From Collinsella sp. TF08-11AT (lineage in GTDB: Bacteria > Actinomycetota > Coriobacteriia > Coriobacteriales > Coriobacteriaceae): a stretch of DNA of 64,000 bases. The first letter of the stretch is position 1. Every line of letters begins with the position of its first letter. Below the pieces are notes generated by a model, which had not been told where the DNA came from, did no database searches, and saw nothing but the letters and a program-made list of their open reading frames with translations. The position numbers and the translations under genes are program-made. The DNA lies in the NCBI RefSeq assembly GCF_003437035.1, contig NZ_QSRL01000005.1, forward strand, positions 62,250 through 126,249. The letters run 5' to 3'. This document shows positions 1 through 6,375 of the stretch, in pieces.

Positions 1-603
1 GCGGTTGTAGAAGCGATTGGTCAGATCGCCGTACTCCTTGTAGCTGCCAAAGTTGAACTGAGCAAGATTCATGCGGCCGAACTCACCGACATCCATGCGA
101 CGACGCAGCTCCTGATACAAAGGCATGTGGAGCACCGTGGTGGCGTCCATAAGGACCACGTTGTGCTCGGCGGCAATGGCACGGGCCTCATCGAGTTCAG
201 CGGAATTGAGGGTAATGGCCTTCTCGCAGAGCACGTGCTTACCAGCTGCCAGCGCAGCGCGCAGATAGGTGATATGAGTGTTGTGCGGGGTGGTGATGTA
301 GACGGCGTCGATGTTCTGATCGGTGTAGAGGTCCTCGACCGTTTCATAGACCTTCTCAATGCCATACTGCTCTGCAAAAGCCTGAGCCTTGGACAGTGTG
401 CGGTTGGCAACGCCCGCAAGCTTGCGGCCGGCAAGAGCGAGAGACTGGGCCATCTGGTTGGCGATAACACCGCACCCGATCACAGCCCAACGGAGCTCGG
501 GAGCCGTAAAGATATCGTCGGGGAACGGCTTGTCCTGGACCGAAGCGAACGCTGCTTTGGCGGCTGCCGCCGCGTCGAGTGGAGCCTGCTTGAAATCTGC
601 CAT
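1..603 (-). CDS. Gfo/Idh/MocA-family oxidoreductase, N-terminal part
   Basis: Reading the minus strand from ATG at 603 gives about 200 residues open to the window edge, so the 3' half is missing. Residues 30-40 hold the Rossmann start WAVIGCGVIA. Later come TTPHNTHI and the C-E-K-A of VLCEKAITL, the conserved Gfo/Idh/MocA motif containing the catalytic Lys. The family uses NAD(P) to oxidise or reduce sugars, inositols or related polyols in the cytosol; the substrate cannot be read from this part. An AGGAGG lies just upstream of the ATG. The upstream region carries many TACGCA/TGCGTA hexamers that may be operators. Confidence 0.9.
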   Translation of the reverse strand, partial: MADFKQAPLDAAAAAKAAFASVQDKPFPDDIFTAPELRWAVIGCGVIANQMAQSLALAGRKLAGVANRTLSKAQAFAEQYGIEKVYETVEDLYTDQNIDAVYITTPHNTHITYLRAALAAGKHVLCEKAITLNSAELDEARAIAAEHNVVLMDATTVLHMPLYQELRRRMDVGEFGRMNLAQFNFGSYKEYGDLTNRFYNR

Positions 604-654
604 ATGTGCCTCCTGGGTCATGGAGCGTCTAACATTTCTGCCGTCTCTATATTC

Positions 655-800
655 GCACAAATTAGCGCGTATGTGCGTACTTTTGCGTATATAACCGCCA
701 AATGGTCATAATACAGCCGCAGACGGTGCTTATACACGCATAGCCACGCAATCCTACGCACACAAATACGCACAAATGCGCACTAATCATTACTCAGAGA
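655..800. promoter_or_regulatory. Upstream region with clustered TGCGTA/TACGCA half-sites
   Basis: Between 663 and 785 the hexamer TGCGTA or its complement TACGCA occurs at least four times, with TGCGCA and ACGCAT variants. They sit in roughly mirror arrangement around position 715. The cluster is 60-190 bases upstream of the oxidoreductase start on the minus strand, which fits a multi-site operator for a transcription factor. No regulator is encoded beside it, so the factor is unknown. The rest of the gene-free stretch 604-1169 holds only short repeats and one terminator. Confidence 0.4.
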
Positions 801-880
801 CGGGGAATTCTGCTTAGAACTCGAAAGACAGGATGATCCGCTTCGCCTCGTCGCTCATGGCGCGCTGCAGCTCTAAGGAC

Positions 881-934
881 CGTCCCAAACTGCCGACAGA
901 AAAGGAACGTCCCAAACTGCAGACAGAAAAAGAA
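881..934. repeat. Tandem repeat, two 27-bp units
   Basis: Two adjacent 27-base units, 881-907 and 908-934, each begin CGTCCCAAACTGC and end ACAGAAAA(G/A)GAA, differing at two bases. A third partial unit (CGTCCC) follows at 935. It lies in a non-coding scar next to other short repeats. Confidence 0.75.
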
Positions 935-961
935 CGTCCCCAGGCGCCGGCATTTCAAGAG

Positions 962-1023
962 CACTCATTTAAGTCTGTCCCCAATGAGTGCAATCACTCA
1001 TGTAAGTCTGTCCCCAATGAGTG
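962..1023. repeat. Direct repeat of a 29-bp hairpin unit
   Basis: Units 962-990 and 995-1023 are 29 bases each and differ at one position. Each starts CACTCAT and ends ATGAGTG, so each can fold on itself, with AAGTCTGTCCCC in the loop. This looks like a short dispersed repeat. Confidence 0.75.
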
Positions 1024-1043
1024 GGAGCAATCAGAGACTCTTT

Positions 1044-1078
1044 GCGAGGGAGGCCGGACGTGGCCTTCCTCGTTTTTA
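1044..1078 (+). terminator. Rho-independent terminator (plus strand)
   Basis: An 11-bp stem, CGAGGGAGGCC with GGCCTTCCTCG (one G-T wobble) around a 6-base loop, is followed by TTTTTATT. No intact plus-strand gene precedes it here, which suggests it is left over from a lost gene. Confidence 0.6.
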
Positions 1079-1169
1079 TTCATGGACTTTAGTCCGTGCC
1101 GCACGGCACGCGCGGCATAGAAAGCCACCCGCTCAGCGGGTGGAGGCCAATTTCCGCTACGCGACAAAA

Positions 1170-1287
1170 ACCTTCCCCCTAGCATGAGGATTGTTCAGGT
1201 CATCATACTAGGGGGAAGGTGATTGCTGTGGCCCAGAAAGCCAACAGCCTCGCGTACACGAAATGGCTGTGCAAGTACCGCATCGCA
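1170..1287 (+). mobile_element. IS200/IS605-family left-end remnant
   Basis: A perfect 13-bp inverted repeat (1170-1182 and 1208-1220, loop of 25) precedes a frame that from GTG 1228 reads VAQKANSLAYTKWLCKYRI. That is very like the N-terminus of IS200-type TnpA, the Y1 HUH transposase. Homology stops after about 19 codons, near 1285, where an unrelated reading frame begins. The HUH and tyrosine motifs are absent, so this is a dead 5' fragment. The hairpin is in the place where IS200 elements carry their left-end palindrome. Confidence 0.7.
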
Positions 1288-1505
1288 CCGAGGTCAAGCT
1301 CATCGCCGCCATCGTCGAGAAGCACCCCAAGGTGCGCTTTGCCGCGAGCCGCACCTCGGCCCACGCCGACCTCTACGACCGCATGGAGCAGGCCCTGTGC
1401 GAGTGCGTGGCCAACGCGGTGGAGGTCGTCCGCTCCGACATCAGCCCCGCGCTTCTTGTCCACACCGGTCCAAACCTCGTGGGTGTGGCGGTCCAGGGAC
1501 TCTAG
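1263..1505 (+). pseudogene. C-terminal fragment of a DegV-like protein joined to IS200 remnant
   Basis: The open frame reads 80 codons. Its first seven overlap the IS200 fragment in another frame. The rest runs from HRTEVKLIA to HTGPNLVGVAVQGL. The ending SDISPALLVHTGPNLVGV resembles the C-terminus of DegV-family fatty-acid-binding proteins, where an HTGPG-like motif contacts the ligand. A full DegV is about 280 residues, so only the last quarter is left. The join near 1285 suggests deletion between an IS200 copy and a degV gene. The family call is by eye and moderate. Confidence 0.4.
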
Positions 1506-1539
1506 CGGAGGCGGGGCGTCCTGCCCCAAAAACAAATGC

Positions 1540-1590
1540 AAAAGACGAGCACTTCTTGCCGCTCAATTGGCAAGAAGCGCTCGTCTTTTC
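1540..1590. terminator. Bidirectional terminator after the ROK kinase gene
   Basis: A stem of about 21 bp pairs AAAAGACGAGCACTTCTTGCC with its near-complement ending GCTCGTCTTTT, around an 8-base loop, with A/T tracts on both sides. It can end the minus-strand sugar operon, whose last stop codon is at 1622, and plus-strand transcription from the scar. Confidence 0.85.
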
Positions 1591-1621
1591 TTAACGCGTT
1601 GTATGGCGGAGAGAGCGCAAG

Positions 1622-2506
1622 TTACGCGAGCGCCCTTCTTGCCAGCTCGGCCGCGCCGAGGATTCCTTGGTCGCCGCCGCAGCCCGGGGCGCAGATGTAG
1701 CTCTCCATGTCCTTAAGCTCGGCGGTCTGGATGTAGCCACCCAGATATTCGAGGGTCTTCTTGCGGACGATGCCGTAGAGTTGCTCCTGGTGCATCACGC
1801 CGCCGCCGAGGACGATGCGGCGAGGCGAGTACATGAGCACGAGGTTCGCGCACATCTGCCCCAGATAATCCCCCTCGAGCGCCCACACCTCATCGTTGTC
1901 CGCGAGCTCGGCCGCGGGCTTTCCCCAGCGCGCGGCGATGGCGGGGCCGGAGGCGAGCCCCTCGAGACAGCTCGCGTGGCTCGGGCAGACGCAGCGTCCC
2001 TCCTCGATGGGACGGGTCCTTACCAGCATGTGACCGGCCTCGGGGTGCAGCATGCCGTGAAGGAGTCTGCCCGCGCACATGACGCCCGCGCCCACGCCGG
2101 TGCCGATGGTCACGTAGACGGCGTCCTCGAGCCCCTTGCAGCAGCCGAAGACCACTTCGCCGAGGCAGGCAACGTTCACGTCCGTGTCGTAGGCCACCGG
2201 AATCCCGAGGGCGTCGGCGAACGCGGCGCGAAGACCATGGCCTCGCCACGCGAGCTTGGGCGTCTGGAGGATGGAGCCGTAGCGCTCGTCGTTGGGGTTG
2301 ACGCAGGTCGGGCCGAAGGCGCCGATGCCCAACGCGTCCACATCGCGGGCGGTGAACCACTCGATCATCTGCGGGACGGTCTCGGCGGGCGTAAGCGTCG
2401 GGGTCTCCATACGGTCGAGGACCTCGCCGTCGCCGGACACCACGGCACAGACCATCTTGGTCCCGCCGGCTTCGAGGGCGCCGAGCCTCATTTGCTTTTC
2501 GCTCAT
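1622..2506 (-). CDS. ROK-family fructokinase
   Basis: This 294-residue sugar kinase phosphorylates a free hexose, probably fructose, with ATP in the cytosol. The N-terminal phosphate loop is GALEAGGTKMVCAV. The ROK signature includes GTGVGAGV and HPEAGHMLV, with zinc-ligand cysteines in the CVCPSHASC region, and GGGVM follows near residue 235. The length and the EAGGTK start match fructokinases of the ScrK/GmuE type. It is the last gene of the PTS operon, 79 bases after the GH172 gene, with a strong AAGGAGGA site. It would activate monosaccharide released from an oligosaccharide by the upstream glycosidase. Glucose or mannose kinase activity cannot be excluded. Confidence 0.88.
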   Translation of the reverse strand: MSEKQMRLGALEAGGTKMVCAVVSGDGEVLDRMETPTLTPAETVPQMIEWFTARDVDALGIGAFGPTCVNPNDERYGSILQTPKLAWRGHGLRAAFADALGIPVAYDTDVNVACLGEVVFGCCKGLEDAVYVTIGTGVGAGVMCAGRLLHGMLHPEAGHMLVRTRPIEEGRCVCPSHASCLEGLASGPAIAARWGKPAAELADNDEVWALEGDYLGQMCANLVLMYSPRRIVLGGGVMHQEQLYGIVRKKTLEYLGGYIQTAELKDMESYICAPGCGGDQGILGAAELARRALA

Positions 2507-2523
2507 GTGATCCTCCTTACAAA

Positions 2524-2558
2524 GGGACGCCCGCAGTCATGGTCAACCGCGGGCGCCC
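2524..2558 (-). terminator. Intercistronic hairpin between GH172 and ROK genes
   Basis: GGGCGCCCGCGG pairs with CTGCGGGCGTCCC across a 13-base loop and is followed on the minus strand by TTTG. The T-run is weak, so partial termination or an mRNA-stabilising hairpin that lowers kinase expression is more likely than a full stop. Confidence 0.45.
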
Positions 2559-2585
2559 ATAACGTTGGCTTGTTTCGAGGCGACC

Positions 2586-3710
2586 CTACCTGGGCACGCG
2601 GTCCTGCCTTGCGGCAAACGGGGCGAGCACGGCGTGCGGCTCGCTTTGGTACCAGTAGGCGACGGTGGAGATGTCGTCCTCGCGCTCGTAGAGCTTGATG
2701 TCGTCGTTGCCGAGGTCCTGGAACGTCACGCGCAGGTCCTCCTTGAACGAGATCGGGTCGGGAAGGTGCCACCTGTAGAGGCCGTGCCTGGGCAGCGCGT
2801 CGTCGTTAGTCGCGAGCATCGGATTCGGGTTCGGCTTGCCCGCGCTGAAGCGGTCGCGCGTGGCGTCGCGCGTCGAGCGGTACGGGTAGCCGGCGAACAG
2901 CGTGTTGAAGCACTGCGCCTCGGGCAGCGCGTGGGGCGGCCTGTCGAGGAAGGCCCAGGCACCGCCGAAGTAGTCCTCGGCTCCCGTCGAGGTGACCGTG
3001 GGGAACTCCTCGTCGCCGTCGAGGAAGAACTTCATCTCGCCCTCGCCCCACCAATAGCGCTCCAGGGCGCACAGGGCCATGTAGGTGCCGACGTAGTAGC
3101 CCTTGCCGCGCACGCCGTCGAGCACGGTGTAGTCGACGCCCCTGCGGGTGCTGCGCTCGCGGTTAAAGCGGGCGTGGAAGTACATGGCGTCGTCCGGCAC
3201 GTCGGTGAGCGCGTAGTTGAACGTGTAGAAGATGTACTTAATGAACCCGGGGTGCTCGCTCGTAAGCGTGACCTTGGCGTGCTTCCTGAAGGGCATCTCG
3301 AAGTAGCAGTTCATGCCGCCCGTCGGGTTCACGCAGATGGGCATCGAGTTGACGATGGCGCGCTCACCGAAGCCGTTGCAGAAGAAGTCGCCGACAGGGC
3401 ACTCGACCGAGGGGGTCTCCTCGTCGTCCCAGTAGAAGCGCAGCACGAGGTCACGCATGACGAAGCTGCCGGCGGCGGTCTTGTCGGGGACGGTCATCCA
3501 GATGTGGCGGATGATGCCGGGGCCCTCGATGTCCGCGAGCGTGATGGTCTCGCCGGACTCAAGGGGCACGCAGCACGAGCCCTTGCGGCCGACGCCGAGG
3601 TGGCTGGCCGACATGGCGGCGCGGCCCTTCTCGCCCGTGATGTTCTCGGGGGTGATGGCGCGGCTTTCCTCACCGCCGTGCATCCACACGTCCTTAAGGA
3701 ACTCTCTCAT
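2586..3710 (-). CDS. GH172 (DUF2961) furanosidase-like glycoside hydrolase
   Basis: The 374-residue protein has the DUF2961 pattern: IEGPGIIRHIWMT near 61-73, VGDFFCNGFG near 106-115, the WGEGE block at 221-225 and TGAEDYFGG at 242-250. DUF2961 proteins form glycoside hydrolase family 172, whose known members act on alpha-D-fructofuranosides (including difructose dianhydride I) or alpha-D-arabinofuranosides. The glutamates of the WGEGE and TGAED blocks are candidate catalytic residues. There is no signal peptide, so it should be cytosolic and act on imported sugar. It sits between PTS IIA and a fructokinase, which favours a fructose-containing substrate. The start at 3710 follows GAGGAGG. Confidence 0.9.
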   Translation of the reverse strand: MREFLKDVWMHGGEESRAITPENITGEKGRAAMSASHLGVGRKGSCCVPLESGETITLADIEGPGIIRHIWMTVPDKTAAGSFVMRDLVLRFYWDDEETPSVECPVGDFFCNGFGERAIVNSMPICVNPTGGMNCYFEMPFRKHAKVTLTSEHPGFIKYIFYTFNYALTDVPDDAMYFHARFNRERSTRRGVDYTVLDGVRGKGYYVGTYMALCALERYWWGEGEMKFFLDGDEEFPTVTSTGAEDYFGGAWAFLDRPPHALPEAQCFNTLFAGYPYRSTRDATRDRFSAGKPNPNPMLATNDDALPRHGLYRWHLPDPISFKEDLRVTFQDLGNDDIKLYEREDDISTVAYWYQSEPHAVLAPFAARQDRVPR

Positions 3711-3722
3711 CGTCGACCTCCT

Positions 3723-4121
3723 CTATTCGTCGTCGTCGCACTCGGCGGAACTGGCACCGTTCACGTAGATGATCTGCTGGCGCGCCTCGTTGACGAGGGC
3801 GTCGAAGTCGAGTTTCTCGTCGGGGCGCGCGAGCGCGACCGTCATGGCGAGCGGGAGGTTGACACCCGCGATCACGTGGATCCGGTCGGAGGCGAAGCGG
3901 GAAAAGCGCTGGTTCACGCTGCCGCCGTACGCGTCGGTGAGGACGACGACCTCGTCAGTGCCCGAAAGAGCCGCCTCGACCGCCGCGTCGAGCCCCTCGC
4001 CGTTGTCGTTCACGTAGGCGCACACGGCGTTGACGGCGTCGCCCTTACCCGTAAGGAACTCGAGGGTGTCCTTGAAGCCCTGGGCGAGAAGGGAATGGCT
4101 CGCCACAACTATCTTTCTCAT
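3723..4121 (-). CDS. PTS mannose-family EIIA component
   Basis: This 132-residue soluble protein starts MRKIVVASHSLLAQGF. His9 is the expected phosphorylation site of EIIA-Man, and VVLTDAYGGSVNQRF near 60-75 matches the family core. It takes phosphate from HPr and passes it to the EIIB encoded at 5779. It is separate from IIB, unlike the fused E. coli ManX. It lies 26 bases after IID and 12 bases before the GH172 gene, so all are one transcript. An acidic DDDE tail closes the protein. Confidence 0.95.
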   Translation of the reverse strand: MRKIVVASHSLLAQGFKDTLEFLTGKGDAVNAVCAYVNDNGEGLDAAVEAALSGTDEVVVLTDAYGGSVNQRFSRFASDRIHVIAGVNLPLAMTVALARPDEKLDFDALVNEARQQIIYVNGASSAECDDDE

Positions 4122-4147
4122 TGATTCACCAATCTCTTGGGTCGAAG

Positions 4148-4981
4148 CTAGGCGAGGATGCCGGCGGCGGAGGCGACCATCGCGAGGACGATCACCACGA
4201 GGATGAGGGCCGTCATGCTCGCGTTCTTCTTGGTAAGAAGGTAATACGCGCTTCCCGTGATGGCGGCGGGGATCATGGCAGGCAGGATCTTGTCGAGCAG
4301 CGGCTGAATCTCCATCGCGACGTCGCCGAAGCTGAAGCTAATCGGGCAGGTGACGCCGATGACCGAGGCGATGAGGCAGCCGACCACGGTGAGGCCGAGC
4401 ACGGAGGCGGCGGCAGTGAGGTTGGGAAGCTTCTCGCTGAAGTCGGTGACGAGCTTCACGCCCTGCTTGTAGCCGAACTCGAGGGCGTGCATGCGGACCC
4501 AGAAGATGGCCAGGATGAGCGCGAACCAGATGCCGGCTCCCACGGGGTTGCCCTCGATGGCCATGTAGGCGGCGATGGAGCCCATGATGGTCGGGATCAT
4601 GGTCATGAGCAGGGAGTCGCCGACGCCGGCGAGCGGTCCCATGGTGCCGATCTTCAGGTCTTGGACGGCGTCCGCCGCCGCTAGGCCGTCGCGCTCCTCC
4701 ATGGCCACGCAGGCGCCAAGAATGATGGCGGCGAGCCAAGGCTGGGTGTTGTAGTAGCGGAAGTGGTTGTTGAGCGCTTGCTTATAGTCCTCGTCGTTCG
4801 TGTAGATCTTCCTCAGGACCGGCGAGAGGGCGTAGGCGACTGAGGCGCCCTGCTGGGTCTGGTAGTTGAAGGTGCACACGCTCATGAGCCAGCGCCAGTT
4901 CGCGTTGCGCAGGTCCTTCTTGGTGACCTTGTAGCCGGAGGGCTTGCCCTCGGCGACGGCGGTGATGTTCTCGTTTTCCAT
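4148..4981 (-). CDS. PTS mannose-family EIID component
   Basis: The 277-residue membrane subunit carries the EIID signature: NWRWLMSVCTFNYQTQQG near 28-45, MEERDG near 93, and VGDSLLMTMIPTI near 120-132. C-terminal hydrophobic segments end the chain. With IIC it forms the sugar channel in the cytoplasmic membrane. Its start is three bases from the IIC stop, showing translational coupling. Confidence 0.95.
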   Translation of the reverse strand: MENENITAVAEGKPSGYKVTKKDLRNANWRWLMSVCTFNYQTQQGASVAYALSPVLRKIYTNDEDYKQALNNHFRYYNTQPWLAAIILGACVAMEERDGLAAADAVQDLKIGTMGPLAGVGDSLLMTMIPTIMGSIAAYMAIEGNPVGAGIWFALILAIFWVRMHALEFGYKQGVKLVTDFSEKLPNLTAAASVLGLTVVGCLIASVIGVTCPISFSFGDVAMEIQPLLDKILPAMIPAAITGSAYYLLTKKNASMTALILVVIVLAMVASAAGILA

Positions 4982-4983
4982 GG

Positions 4984-5769
4984 TTACTCATCCTCTCCGA
5001 TGAAGGCGTCTGCGGAAGCGTGGGCGGCGAGCTCGGTGTCCCTCTCGGCACGCTGGTAGAACGCAATCGCGAGGGCAACGCCGACGATGGCGGCGCCGAT
5101 GATGGGCACGTTCAGGAAGGCCGAGAGGAAGAAGCCGGCGAGCAGGTACTGGAAGTACTTGGCGGTTGGCATGTAGCGGAGCAGCATGGCGATACCGACG
5201 GCCGGGAGCATCTTGCCGGCGAGGGTGAGGCCGGAGAGGAACCACTGGGGCATGACCTCGAGGAGCCAGTTGACGGCGGGCTGGCCGAGCGTCACGGAGA
5301 CAAAGACGGGCAGGGCGGCGCACAGGCCGAAGAGCGCGGGGCAGACCCACAGGATGGCGTTCATCTGATTGAACTTACCCTCGTTGCAGAACTTCTGGGA
5401 CTTCTCGACGACAAAGCCGTTGAGGATCTTGGCGACGACGTCGAGCTGGATGCCGAGCATGCCGACCGGCAGGCCGATGGCGAGGCCCGTGTCGGAGCCC
5501 AGGGTCACGCCGTAGGCGGTGGCGATGATGGCCATCGTGCCGTAGTCGGGAATGGAGGAGCCGCCGAAGCCCGCGACGCCGAGCTGCATGAGCTGAATGG
5601 TGCCGCCGATGACAAGGCCGGTCTTCCAGTCGCCCATGACGACTCCGGTGATGAGGCCCCAGAAAACGGCGTAATTGACGAAGATCATCGGGATGCCGTA
5701 GTAGTCCACGTGCTTGATGAAGGCCAGCAGGGTCAAAAGGACGACCTGCAGGATAGTGAAGTTGACCAT
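4984..5769 (-). CDS. PTS mannose-family EIIC component
   Basis: The 261-residue integral membrane protein has repeated hydrophobic helices and the glycine-rich stretch GFGGSSIPDYGTMAI near 68-82, typical of EIIC-Man/Sor/Lev. It forms the translocation path with IID. It begins 9 bases after the IIB stop on the minus strand. The acidic C-terminus is probably cytosolic. Confidence 0.95.
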   Translation of the reverse strand: MVNFTILQVVLLTLLAFIKHVDYYGIPMIFVNYAVFWGLITGVVMGDWKTGLVIGGTIQLMQLGVAGFGGSSIPDYGTMAIIATAYGVTLGSDTGLAIGLPVGMLGIQLDVVAKILNGFVVEKSQKFCNEGKFNQMNAILWVCPALFGLCAALPVFVSVTLGQPAVNWLLEVMPQWFLSGLTLAGKMLPAVGIAMLLRYMPTAKYFQYLLAGFFLSAFLNVPIIGAAIVGVALAIAFYQRAERDTELAAHASADAFIGEDE

Positions 5770-5778
5770 ATTTCCCCC

Positions 5779-6252
5779 TTAGATGAGGTCTGCGACGGAG
5801 ACGGGCTTGTCGGCGGGCACGAACTGGGCCGTCACCTTGACGCCACGGGCGATGAGCGCCCTGTAGCTCTGGACGTTCTCGGCGGAGGCGTAGGCGCGCT
5901 GGGTGAGCTGGATGCCGTCCTCCTTGACGAGCGAGCCGCCGACGACCAGCGACGGGAGCTCGACGCCCGACTCGACCAGGCGAAGCATCGTCTCGGGCTC
6001 CTTGGCGATGACGAAGACCTTCTCGCGGTCGTACTTGCCCGCGGCGAAGTTCTTGAGCGCGGTCTGCTCGGAGATGATCGAAACGGCCATGCCCGCGGGG
6101 CGCGCCATCCTCATGGTGGACTTCAGGACCTCGTCGCCGGCGACCTTGTCGTCGATGACCATGACTCGGGTCGCGCCCGACACCGGGGCCCACTGCGTCA
6201 CGATGATGCCGTGAAGCAGGCGATTATCGATTCGTGCCATAACAACACTCAT
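5779..6252 (-). CDS. PTS mannose-family EIIB component
   Basis: From ATG 6252 (MSVVMARIDNRLLHG) the protein is 157 residues. The His of RLLHGIIVTQW is the EIIB phosphorylation site that hands phosphate to the incoming sugar. An open frame extends further upstream to 6321, but ATAGGAG just before 6252 and family alignment place the start here. It is the first PTS gene, 123 bases downstream of the regulator. No -24/-12 sigma-54 promoter (TGGCAC-N5-TTGC) is visible in that gap, unlike classic lev operons. Confidence 0.93.
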   Translation of the reverse strand: MSVVMARIDNRLLHGIIVTQWAPVSGATRVMVIDDKVAGDEVLKSTMRMARPAGMAVSIISEQTALKNFAAGKYDREKVFVIAKEPETMLRLVESGVELPSLVVGGSLVKEDGIQLTQRAYASAENVQSYRALIARGVKVTAQFVPADKPVSVADLI

Positions 6253-6375
6253 GTTTGCTCCTATCAAATGAAGTTTTGCGTTCGGTACTGCCTCGGCGCT
6301 ATCCGGATTCGCGCCGGGCAAGGGGTTATCGGATTATTGAGGACGCGCGGTCAGCTTGCGGCGGCGCGGGGAAGG

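Noticed and set aside
881..1023. Possible CRISPR array
   Set aside because: Only two adjacent units of each kind, no unique spacers of regular length and no cas genes in the window.
6253..6375. Sigma-54 promoter before the PTS genes
   Set aside because: No TGGCAC-N5-TTGC match is present, and the regulator lacks the GAFTGA loop.
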